DNA from: Clostridiaceae bacterium
GTDB lineage: Bacteria > Bacillota > Clostridia > Lachnospirales > Lachnospiraceae
NCBI GenBank assembly: GCA_910575435.1
Contig: CAJTGI010000001.1
Location: 353,760 to 417,759 of the forward strand
Direction of reading: 5' to 3'
Length of the DNA stretch: 64,000 nucleotides
Positions 55,226 to 63,021 of this stretch are shown here, piece by piece (positions within the stretch are counted from its first letter, which is position 1; every line of letters begins with the position of its first letter). The position numbers and the translations under genes are program-made. The notes beneath the pieces were generated by a model. That model did not search any database. It was given only the letters and a program-made list of their open reading frames with translations, and was not told the DNA's origin.

Positions 55226-55963
55226 TTATGAATCGCTCCCACTCATCCAGTAATCAAACCATTCCATCCTAAATGATTCGTATTTTCTGCGGGGAATTGC
55301 AATCCGATGTCCCCCGGCAATCATAATATCATGTTTGGTAATTTCAGTCACATGGCAAAGATTCACAGCAAAAGAAGGCCCCACCATGAAAAATTCCCTG
55401 TATTCCAGAAGCGGGGCAACCGCAGTCTGAAAGGAGCCGTTAAAAGTCGCGCTCTTTATGATAGAACCGTCGCAAATATAATAGCATACCAGCCGCTTCA
55501 CGCGCTCCGCATACAAGATGTCCTTAACCGGAACTATTCGGATAGAGTGGGACATCTTTATCGAAATCACTTTCGCTCTGAGTCTGTCCAGATGGTCAGC
55601 TGCCTTGTCCAGGCAGCGAAAGAGGGAAGCCATATCTATCGGTTTCAACAGATAATGAAAAGCCTCCACGGCATAAGCGTCCATGGCAAAATCAGGAGAT
55701 GTGGTGAGATAGGCAATCAAGCCATCATCCCCCTTGCTTCGCAGGACGGAACCTAACTGTATGCCATTTATTTTCGGCATAATAATATCCAATAAATATA
55801 AATCAAATCCACCGTGCTCATCCACAAATCTCAAAAGTTCCTCCGCAGAAGAAAAACTATTCACGGTAAGGGGCACTTCTTGCCTTTGCCGATTATATTC
55901 CCGCAACAGGCTCAGAATATTTTCAAGTTCCTGTTTATCATCATCGCATATGGCAATTTGCAT
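55226..55963 (-). CDS. LytTR-family response regulator (AgrA-like)
   Basis: A 245-residue regulator: receiver with Asp8/Asp9 and phospho-acceptor in LYLLDIIMPKINGIQL, then a LytTR DNA-binding domain (MSHSIRIVPVKDILYAE, ending RRKYESFRMEW). No histidine kinase gene is adjacent, so it is an orphan here. AAAGGGG precedes the ATG. Confidence 0.88.
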   Translation of the reverse strand: MQIAICDDDKQELENILSLLREYNRQRQEVPLTVNSFSSAEELLRFVDEHGGFDLYLLDIIMPKINGIQLGSVLRSKGDDGLIAYLTTSPDFAMDAYAVEAFHYLLKPIDMASLFRCLDKAADHLDRLRAKVISIKMSHSIRIVPVKDILYAERVKRLVCYYICDGSIIKSATFNGSFQTAVAPLLEYREFFMVGPSFAVNLCHVTEITKHDIMIAGGHRIAIPRRKYESFRMEWFDYWMSGSDS

Positions 55964-56090
55964 CTGCTGTCCCCTTTCTAGCTAGGCGACGCCCATATGG
56001 CATTCGCCCCGCTCCATTTTAATATCTTTTATACAATGCTATAACAAATTTACCAAAAAATATGCGGATATGTCAACTGTAACACGTTTT

Positions 56091-56498
56091 TCAGAGTTTC
56101 TTCTTGATTCGCAGTATATTCTTTCCATCCTTATATTCATAAGAAATCTCATCCATGCTCTTCTTGACCATAAAGATTCCCAAGCCGCCAATCTCCCGCT
56201 TCTCGGCAGAGAGTCCCGTGTCCGGCTCCTTCTTTGCCAAGGGGTCGTAGGGAATCCCGTGATCGATAAAGGTAATCACCACCGAGAGAGGCTCCTGCAC
56301 CACCTCCACCCGGACAGTGGCCACCCCCACCTCAGGATGGTAGGCATAATGGGCGATATTGCCAAACAGCTCGTCAATGGCAATGTCAATCTGCACCTGC
56401 GCCTTCACAGGGCAACCCAATGCTTCCAGCTGCTCATCCACGAAGGCAGTCACTTGCGTGATATTTTCCACCGTGGCATTCATGGTTAATTCTTTCAT
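56091..56498 (-). CDS. RsbW-like anti-sigma factor/serine kinase
   Basis: A 135-residue GHKL ATPase-fold protein. The N-box IAIDELFGNIAHYAY keeps the Mg-binding Asn; the G1 box is FIDHGIPYDP and the G2 box GGLGIFMVKKS. It should bind a partner (sigma factor or other) and phosphorylate the STAS antagonist. The start at 56498 follows GGAGGTGAAGG. It is the last gene of the partner-switching operon; the phosphatase gene ends 46 bases upstream. Confidence 0.9.
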   Translation of the reverse strand: MKELTMNATVENITQVTAFVDEQLEALGCPVKAQVQIDIAIDELFGNIAHYAYHPEVGVATVRVEVVQEPLSVVITFIDHGIPYDPLAKKEPDTGLSAEKREIGGLGIFMVKKSMDEISYEYKDGKNILRIKKKL

Positions 56499-56544
56499 TT
56501 CCTTCACCTCCATGTGCATGCACTGCTACTCACAGCCCATTTCC

Positions 56545-58815
56545 TCATATATCGCTACTCTCCTTACCATCCATCCGCTCCTTATATTCCAGGCATAGCA
56601 TGGTAATATCATCAAATTGGGAAGCCGTCCCCACAAAAGCATCAATATCGCCCTTGATCCGGGTAAGCAGCTCTTCCGGAGACACTTCCTCATTCCGGCG
56701 CAAGATCTCCCCCAGCCGCTCCATGCCATAAAGCTCCATCTCCTCATTGGTGGCCTCCGTCACTCCATCCGTATACTGGAACAACTTATCCCCCGGCTCC
56801 AGCTGCAGGACACCGCTGCGATACTGCATCCCCTCCATGCCCGCCAGGACAAATGCCGCCCGTATCTTGTGGGGCGTGAATCCCTCGCCCTTGCGGCTGA
56901 TATAGGGAATCTCATGGCCTGCATTCACAAAGCGCAGTTCTCCTGTCACCAGATCCAGCACTCCCTCGAAGGCGGTGATAAACAAGCCCTCGCTATTTGC
57001 CTCGCACAAGAGGTCATTGACTTCCGTAAAAACCTCTCCCAAATCCCGCCCAGGCTGGGTATGGTCCTTGATGAGCGTCTTGCCAATCACCATGAAAAGC
57101 GCGGCGGGAACGCCCTTCCCGGACACGTCCGCCACCACCGCCGCAAGGTGTCGGTCATCCACCATAAAGAAGTCATAGAAGTCGCCCCCAACCTCCTTTG
57201 CCGGATCCATCGTGGCATAGATATCAAATTCCTTCCGATCGGGAAATGCAGGGAAGATGCAAGGCAGCATGGATGCCTGAATATTTTTGGCAATATCCAG
57301 TTCCGTCCCAATCCGCTCCTTCTCTGCCGTGATGCGGGACAGGTTCTGGATATACTCCTTCAGGCTATCGGTCATATGGTTAAATGCCTGCCCCAGAAGA
57401 GCCGTCTCATCATCAGAATCCAGATGGATGCGGTAATCCAGATTCCCCCCGCTAATCTCCCCAGCCCCCTGGGTTAGCGTATAGATGGGCTGGGTCAGCC
57501 TCTTGGCAAATTTGTTCGATAGAAGGATAATCACCAGGGTAATCGCCAGGGCAATCAATAAAAATAAAATTGCCATCAGCATGATCTTCCCATTGATGTC
57601 CCCAGTCGTCTTGCGGGTAATGGCATCAATATTCTCCTGAAGGTCGTTGATATGCGCCTTGATGGACGCATCATCCAGACTGATGGCAGTCACCATGGCC
57701 CAGCCCGTGATTTCCAATGGGGAATAGGCAAGGTAGGTCTCCTTCCCATCCAACGCCACCTGAGAAATCCCGGATTTCCCTTTCCCAATCTCCTTCATCA
57801 CCGCCGTCAGTTCCTCATTCCCTGTCTCCAGAAGATTCTCCTGAAAGCGGTTAATCTCGCTATCCTTGTCTGCATTGGCATTGGCGATGACATTCATATC
57901 CTCCGTATTGACCAGAAAGGCATAGCCGTTCTCGCCAATGGTCGTGCTCTTTACCATCTTCTGTATATTCTCAATCAGGCCGCCGCTCCCCGCCACGCCT
58001 ATTAGCTTTCCATTCACATACACCGGCATGGCGCAAATCAGGGCGACGCCCCGCCCGGAGCCATCCTGCACCGGATTGGTCCAGTAAACCCCGCCCTCCT
58101 TTAATTCTGCCGCCTCCCGGTACCAGGCAGATTCCCTGGCATCGTATTCCACCATGGGCGTAGTCAGCGTATCCGCCAGCACATCAATCCCAGAAGATTG
58201 CAGGCAGAAATAGGTGGCGCCAATTCCATTGTAGGTGCCGTCCCCGTTGTCAAAATTCCGGATGCCCCCCAAAGCCCCCTTCAGATACCGGGCAAGGTAC
58301 AGTTCCCGCCGCATGGGGCCTGTGAGAGAGCCCTCGTCCAGCCTCGCCTTCACCACCGTGTCATTCTCCTCCACGATGGAATCCGGATCCATCACTGAAC
58401 GGGGACCCCGCAGATGAAAAGAAAAGGCTCCCAGATTTTCAGAATCATTGCAGGAGAAATCAAAGGCATCCAGAGGCAGGCTTTTGTCCGAGCGCCCCCC
58501 GGTAAACCGATCCCCATCAGAATAAATATCCTCGGCCGCCATGGCAACCAGCCTAGTCTGATTAAGAATCAGGTTCAGACTGGTATCCGCCAGGCTGCTT
58601 TTATTTTCTGCCAGTGCCTTTAACTCCTCCTTCTTCTGCGTCCGCAGGGCATCCGTGGCATCGCGGGTCGCCTGGGCATTCAAGCCCTGCAGGCTGTCAG
58701 CGGTATTCTGACGGATATTCCAGATGCTCATGCCAGATGCAATCCCTAACAGCAAGATAGAAGCAAGGGAAATAGATAGCACCAGCCGCACCACCTTATT
58801 CTTAATCGTCTTCAA
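56545..58815 (-). CDS. Membrane-bound PP2C-type (SpoIIE/RsbU) phosphatase with sensor domain
   Basis: A 756-residue sensor phosphatase: N-terminal membrane helix (residues 8-30), a large extracytoplasmic dCache-like region (residues about 35-400, with GVYWTNPVQDGSGRGVALIC and GYAFLVNTEDMNVIA), a second helix (IMLMAILFLLIALAITLVII), HAMP, then the PPM phosphatase domain with EVGGDFYDFFMVDD and VVADVSGKGVPAAL holding the metal aspartates. It should dephosphorylate the STAS protein when its ligand is sensed. It starts with TTG at 58815, after GAGAGGAG, overlapping the GNAT stop as TTGA. Confidence 0.9.
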   Translation of the reverse strand: MKTIKNKVVRLVLSISLASILLLGIASGMSIWNIRQNTADSLQGLNAQATRDATDALRTQKKEELKALAENKSSLADTSLNLILNQTRLVAMAAEDIYSDGDRFTGGRSDKSLPLDAFDFSCNDSENLGAFSFHLRGPRSVMDPDSIVEENDTVVKARLDEGSLTGPMRRELYLARYLKGALGGIRNFDNGDGTYNGIGATYFCLQSSGIDVLADTLTTPMVEYDARESAWYREAAELKEGGVYWTNPVQDGSGRGVALICAMPVYVNGKLIGVAGSGGLIENIQKMVKSTTIGENGYAFLVNTEDMNVIANANADKDSEINRFQENLLETGNEELTAVMKEIGKGKSGISQVALDGKETYLAYSPLEITGWAMVTAISLDDASIKAHINDLQENIDAITRKTTGDINGKIMLMAILFLLIALAITLVIILLSNKFAKRLTQPIYTLTQGAGEISGGNLDYRIHLDSDDETALLGQAFNHMTDSLKEYIQNLSRITAEKERIGTELDIAKNIQASMLPCIFPAFPDRKEFDIYATMDPAKEVGGDFYDFFMVDDRHLAAVVADVSGKGVPAALFMVIGKTLIKDHTQPGRDLGEVFTEVNDLLCEANSEGLFITAFEGVLDLVTGELRFVNAGHEIPYISRKGEGFTPHKIRAAFVLAGMEGMQYRSGVLQLEPGDKLFQYTDGVTEATNEEMELYGMERLGEILRRNEEVSPEELLTRIKGDIDAFVGTASQFDDITMLCLEYKERMDGKESSDI

Positions 58816-59870
58816 AGCAATTCACTCCTCTCTCGCAAGTCCCCAGTCAATTCATCCATATGCCGATGCTTCCCTATGTAGGCAAGCAATTCCTCCCCCT
58901 CCCCGTACAAGTGGATATCCCCATAAGGAATCTTCTGTTTCCCGATATAAGCCAGCAGCATATATTCTTCTCTCGTCTGCAATGGCTTGAGCCCGGTAAA
59001 GAAAAAGCCCATCTGAAATAATTTCCCATATGCATAAACGGCCGCCTGGTCCCTGATATTCAAATAGCAGAGTACCGTTCCATCCTCCTGACAGCATTTC
59101 TTTGCCATCCCCTGTTTCAAAATATCAGAAAAATCCCTTCCCACCTGCCGAATCCTGCAAATACTAGAATGATGCAGTGGCTCCTCCTTCCAAGACATAA
59201 CCGTCCTATCCCGAACCGGCAGCATCTCCCCAGTCTCTATCCCGCATGAAACGCCCAGTCTCCGATAGATTCGGCAAACTTCCTCCGCATGTTCCGAGTG
59301 GCAATAAAGCATTCCCACGTCATCCACATTTCCCCGTCTGCACATCACCGCCTGGCTCATCTTGCCATCCTCCGCCAGAGCAAGCTGGGACACCATGACA
59401 GCATTGCGGTACAGCATCAGACGGATGCCGCAATGCACGAATCCCCGCCTGGCAAGGCTTCCCTGGCTCACGCTGTCGTGGGTCATCACGTCTGCATAGA
59501 GGGAGGCAAAGCCATCCCGCCGCTCCGCCATTTCCAACAGACGTTCCTCCTGCACCTTGCCCACTCCCATGCCCCGGTATGCCTCCTTCACCACCCGCAG
59601 CATTAGGAGGGCACTCCCCTGAAAGTCATCCTCCAGACGAACCGCCGAAGTGCTCACAATCTCTCCCTCTTCCACCACGCCACACAGCACCAGCATCTTT
59701 CCAGAGGCGCACTTTTCCAGAAGAAAATCCTCCTCCAGATATTCCTTGTAAGGATATCCGTCGCCATAAAAATCCTCGATGCAACGGCGAAAAGACTCCC
59801 CATCCCCCGGGCAGAAGGGACGGAAAATAATATCCGCACGCCGACCCGTGCTTCGGTCTTCAAACAGCAA
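58812..59870 (-). CDS. GNAT-family N-acetyltransferase-like protein
   Basis: A 352-residue protein with an N-terminal GNAT domain: acetyl-CoA loop YRGMGVGKVQEERLLEMA and RRGFVHCG near residue 145. The C-terminal 170 residues are of unknown kind. It starts with TTG, 7 bases after AGGAGG, and that ribosome binding site sits at the edge of the third 42-base repeat. Its place between a transporter fusion and a phosphatase suggests acetylation of a substrate or signalling partner of the module. Confidence 0.8.
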   Translation of the reverse strand: MLFEDRSTGRRADIIFRPFCPGDGESFRRCIEDFYGDGYPYKEYLEEDFLLEKCASGKMLVLCGVVEEGEIVSTSAVRLEDDFQGSALLMLRVVKEAYRGMGVGKVQEERLLEMAERRDGFASLYADVMTHDSVSQGSLARRGFVHCGIRLMLYRNAVMVSQLALAEDGKMSQAVMCRRGNVDDVGMLYCHSEHAEEVCRIYRRLGVSCGIETGEMLPVRDRTVMSWKEEPLHHSSICRIRQVGRDFSDILKQGMAKKCCQEDGTVLCYLNIRDQAAVYAYGKLFQMGFFFTGLKPLQTREEYMLLAYIGKQKIPYGDIHLYGEGEELLAYIGKHRHMDELTGDLRERSELL

Positions 59871-59886
59871 GATGCTCCCTCCTTTT

Positions 59887-60006
59887 GTTTCCCTAAAATA
59901 AAATCAGCAAATTGTTCGTCCCACTTTAGTTTCCCTAAAATGAAATTAGCAAATTATTCGTCCCGCTTTAGTTTCCCTAAAACATAATCATCAGATTATT
60001 CGTCCC
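59887..60006 (-). repeat. Three tandem 42-base units copying the 3' end of the MATE-ATPase gene
   Basis: Units start at 59887, 59929 and 59971, exactly 42 bases apart (the last is coding and 36 bases are conserved). In the gene the unit encodes GTNNLMIMF and the stop TAG; the two extra copies would read GTNNLLISF-stop and GTNNLLILF-stop. Differences are mostly third-base or conservative, as if the copies had once been under coding selection. The last copy abuts the GNAT ribosome binding site. Confidence 0.88.
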
Positions 60007-61743
60007 AAAGGTCTCCCGAAATTCAATATTCTTAGCCGTGCCGGCAATCATCTTGATGCCAAGCACCTGCTCAGTTAATTCCTCATTGTCCCGATTTTCT
60101 TCATAAAAACGAAGCGGGTCAAAAATCTTCCCGGAATTGCGGATGCGAAGCAGCACGTCCTCCCCCATCTTCACGATGCGGATATCAATAAACTGCTCCC
60201 TCCTGCCATCCATGCAGTAAGAAATGATCACAGTCAGCATTTCCTCAATTGCCAGGCTGACCTGCATGGTCTTCTTTGGCGCAAGGCCGGAACTCTCGCA
60301 AAAATCCGTAATCTTCTGGGAGGCGAACATAATATCATCCAGATCATTCTTCACGGAGAAAGAAATTTCCCCCTGCCCCTCCTCCCGGGCATCCAGAAGA
60401 TACCTATCCAGGCTGGGAGAACGCCTCCGTATCATACGCACCACAACCAGTATCGTCCCCAGTGTCAGAGCATCCGCAACTGCCAGCCCAGCCCAGACTC
60501 CATCCACCCCCATCCGGGAACTGAGCAGATAGACTGCCAGAGCCAGATAGAGGAACAACCGCAGGAACAGGATCAGATTGGAAAGCATCGCCCTCTTGAT
60601 GGTATTGAAATAGCCGGACAGCATCAAATTGGGAAAGGCAAAGAGAAAACTCAATGCCAGGCATGCCAAAGCCCCCCGGCTCCCCTCCCTGGCAGACGCC
60701 TCCGTAATGTGAAAGAGCGCGCAGAACATGCCGGGAAACAGGGCAATCAGCCCGGAGCAAAGCAGGGTCAGGATGCCCCCCACCTGCAGCGCCCTCCGGC
60801 ACACCCTGCGGATGCTCCCCCCATCCCGTTCTCCCAGGAACACGCCCACGATGGGCATCAGGGCGGAAGCCACCCCGGTAATGATCCCGGTCAGCAGGTC
60901 AGAGACGCTCTTTACCAGCGAAAAGACTGGCAGATAGGCAGCCGCGCCAATCTGCAACAGCACGGAATTGATCAGCAAAATCTTCCAAGCATTCAGAAGA
61001 TTATTGCATCCATTGGGGCTGCCGCATACCAAAATCTCTTTCAGCATCCGAACATCCACACCCATCTTTACCAGACGGGCATTCTCCGTTCGGCAAAGTA
61101 GCAGAACCATGCCAATCACCGCCGTAATAGTCATAGACAGCCCGGTGGCAATGCTGGCACCCTTCATCCCCATAGAGCAGATTGGCGACATGAAGAGCCA
61201 GGTCAGAAGCACATTCATCCCGCTGGAAAGCAGAAACAGAAGAGAAGAGGCCTGGGGCCTCCCCTCGCACTTAAGATAATTCAGCGGCAGATAAATGAAT
61301 AGGGTTCCACTGCCGCCAATAATATACCAGAACAGGTACTCCCCGGCATATTCCCGGGCCTTCCCCTCACCGCCCAGCAGGGAGAGAATCGGCTCCATAA
61401 ACGCCAAGGCAAAAAAAGTCGCCAAAACGCAGACAAGGACCGTCAACCAGAAGGACATGGTAAACACCCGCCGATAGGCATCATAATCATTCTTTCCGAT
61501 GTACAGGTTCGCCGCAATGGAGCCGCCCATGCCAATCACTGCGCCGACGGTATAGTAAAACAGATACACAGGGCTGACCAGGGACATGGCGGATAAGCCC
61601 GCCTCCCCGAGAAAATTGCCCACGATCACCGTGTCGATCATCCCGCCCATGCTGGCTGCCAGCATGGAAAGGACAGAGGCGGCCACATATTTTCCATAAA
61701 TCCTTTTCAGATAAAAATTATTCCTCTGAAGCTGTCGTTCCAT
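59977..61743 (-). CDS. MATE transporter fused to an RsbW-like ATPase domain
   Basis: A 588-residue fusion. Residues 1-440 are a MATE/MOP antiporter with 12 helices (MGGMIDTVIVGNFLGEAGLS near residue 32). Residues about 455-588 are a GHKL domain of the anti-sigma type, but degenerate: the N-box reads AIEEMLTVIISYC with no Mg-binding Asn (Val at about 505), the G1 box is NSGKIFDP, the G2 LGIKMIAG. So kinase activity is doubtful and it may be a docking domain for the STAS protein. The start at 61743 follows GGAGTAATAGG. Confidence 0.9.
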   Translation of the reverse strand: MERQLQRNNFYLKRIYGKYVAASVLSMLAASMGGMIDTVIVGNFLGEAGLSAMSLVSPVYLFYYTVGAVIGMGGSIAANLYIGKNDYDAYRRVFTMSFWLTVLVCVLATFFALAFMEPILSLLGGEGKAREYAGEYLFWYIIGGSGTLFIYLPLNYLKCEGRPQASSLLFLLSSGMNVLLTWLFMSPICSMGMKGASIATGLSMTITAVIGMVLLLCRTENARLVKMGVDVRMLKEILVCGSPNGCNNLLNAWKILLINSVLLQIGAAAYLPVFSLVKSVSDLLTGIITGVASALMPIVGVFLGERDGGSIRRVCRRALQVGGILTLLCSGLIALFPGMFCALFHITEASAREGSRGALACLALSFLFAFPNLMLSGYFNTIKRAMLSNLILFLRLFLYLALAVYLLSSRMGVDGVWAGLAVADALTLGTILVVVRMIRRRSPSLDRYLLDAREEGQGEISFSVKNDLDDIMFASQKITDFCESSGLAPKKTMQVSLAIEEMLTVIISYCMDGRREQFIDIRIVKMGEDVLLRIRNSGKIFDPLRFYEENRDNEELTEQVLGIKMIAGTAKNIEFRETFGTNNLMIMF

Positions 61744-61815
61744 GCCTATTACTCCATTCCTGATTTCCGAACGCAGAAAAATCAATCACTCCCAAAACAA
61801 TGGTTCCACTCCCGG

Positions 61816-62112
61816 CTATGCAATCGTCAGAATATCCGCAAATCCCGTAACCTCAAAGATCTCCATAATCGTCTCGTTCACATTGGTCACCTTCATGCTT
61901 CCCTGCTTATTCATGGTCTTCTGGGCACTCAGAAGAACGCGCAGCCCGGCAGATGATAAATAGCCCAGGCTGCCCATGTCGATGATCAGTTCCGATACCC
62001 CGTCCAGGCTGCCTTTCAGAACTTCTTCCAGTTCCGGTGCCGTCGTGGTATCCAGTCTTCCCTCCAAAGAAATGCTTAACTTTCCTTCATCCAAAATTTT
62101 AATAATAGTCAT
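61816..62112 (-). CDS. STAS-domain anti-sigma-factor antagonist
   Basis: A 98-residue SpoIIAA/RsbV-like protein: KLSISLEGRLDTTTAPELEE, then LIIDMGSLGYLSSAGLRVLL with candidate phospho-acceptors Ser53 and Ser54. It should bind the RsbW-like proteins when unphosphorylated. Its stop is 72 bases before the MATE fusion. TAGGGAATTC precedes the ATG. Confidence 0.92.
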   Translation of the reverse strand: MTIIKILDEGKLSISLEGRLDTTTAPELEEVLKGSLDGVSELIIDMGSLGYLSSAGLRVLLSAQKTMNKQGSMKVTNVNETIMEIFEVTGFADILTIA

Positions 62113-62230
62113 ATGAATTCCCTATACCTTTCCAGTACCTGCAAACTTGAACGCGCATGTCATGCGCTGTGTCGCAGGCACAATTTTAAATTTTTTTTTG
62201 CTGTGATATTTAATTCCACCACCGTATTGT

Positions 62231-62684
62231 TCATAGGCAATGGCCATATATTCGCATCTGGCAATCAGGACAGATACCACCTGCTCCCTGCCCCGCATCC
62301 CCCTTCTCTATGTAAATCACCTCCGTATTCCGCGCCTGCTCCCGGAAGAGGTCTATCACCGTCCTGCTCCGGTCGAAAGCCACCTCCGTCTCATTAATCT
62401 GTTCCAGCCGCTGAATATCCAGAGAAACCCCCTTTTCTATTCCGTATGGCTCCCTGAGTAAAACTGTGCATGTTGTGGACGATCCCCTCTGCGGCGATGT
62501 ACTCCATCCTCCTGCCCATGCACACCAGCACGACCCTCCCGGATTGCAGAAGTTTCGCCGCAATCCTGCGGCTTAGGGTTTCAAGTTCCAAATAGGATGT
62601 GGTCCGCTCCCCGTTGCAGTCCACAATCGCCGCCTTTTCCGAATATCGCTGTGCCATATACTGAAATTCTTCCAAAAAATTCAT
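62231..62684 (-). pseudogene. Degenerate adenylation-domain (NRPS-like/acyl-CoA ligase) gene
   Basis: A good start (AGGAGGAATATC then ATG 62684) opens an adenylation domain, MNFLEEFQYMAQRYSEKAAI, ERTTSYLELETLSRRIA, up to about residue 69, then the frame drifts and stops at 62394. Another frame between 62460 and 62231 carries LEQINETEVAFDRSRTVIDL, a typical NRPS linker preceding a second adenylation start. Core motifs (SGTTG, YGPTE) are absent. A large gene with internal deletions and frameshifts explains this best. Its promoter may still drive the downstream partner-switching genes. Confidence 0.7.
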
Positions 62685-62723
62685 GATATTCCTCCTAGCA
62701 GTTATTTACTTGGCTACTAGTCT

Positions 62724-62753
62724 ATCATAATTATTTGTTCCATCTCGTGCCAA
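62724..62753 (-). promoter_or_regulatory. Promoter of the partner-switching operon
   Basis: Minus strand: TTGGCA (62753-62748), 18 bases, TATGAT (62729-62724), 40 bases before the truncated adenylation-gene start. Confidence 0.55.
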
Positions 62754-62823
62754 TTCTGTATTAAAAGATGCAAATTTGGATAAGGGTTTATGAAATAAGA
62801 GAACTTTTTAGAAGCAAAAAAAA

Positions 62824-62848
62824 ATGGTACGCCACTATGACGTACCGT
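62824..62848 (-). terminator. birA terminator
   Basis: GGTACG (62826-62831) pairs with CGTACC (62841-62846), extended by one or two pairs, and leftwards is followed by nine T. It is 174 bases after the birA stop. Confidence 0.75.
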
Positions 62849-63021
62849 CCTACGATCTTAATACCATTAGCATTTTCAAGTACCCTTAATCATATTCTTG
62901 ATAATGCATTCTGACACCAATGAAACAAAGCCGAAAAAGCCCTATCAAAATCATAATCCATCTGATTTTGCAATGATATGCTTAATTGCAAAACAGCATG
63001 ATCCTCGCCTTGCACCCGCCC

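Noticed and set aside
62140-62200. Short GC-rich hairpins (GCGCAT/ATGCGC, TGTG/CACA) upstream of the STAS gene, considered as an RNA gene
   Set aside because: No known RNA fold is evident; they probably belong to the degraded adenylation gene or its junction.
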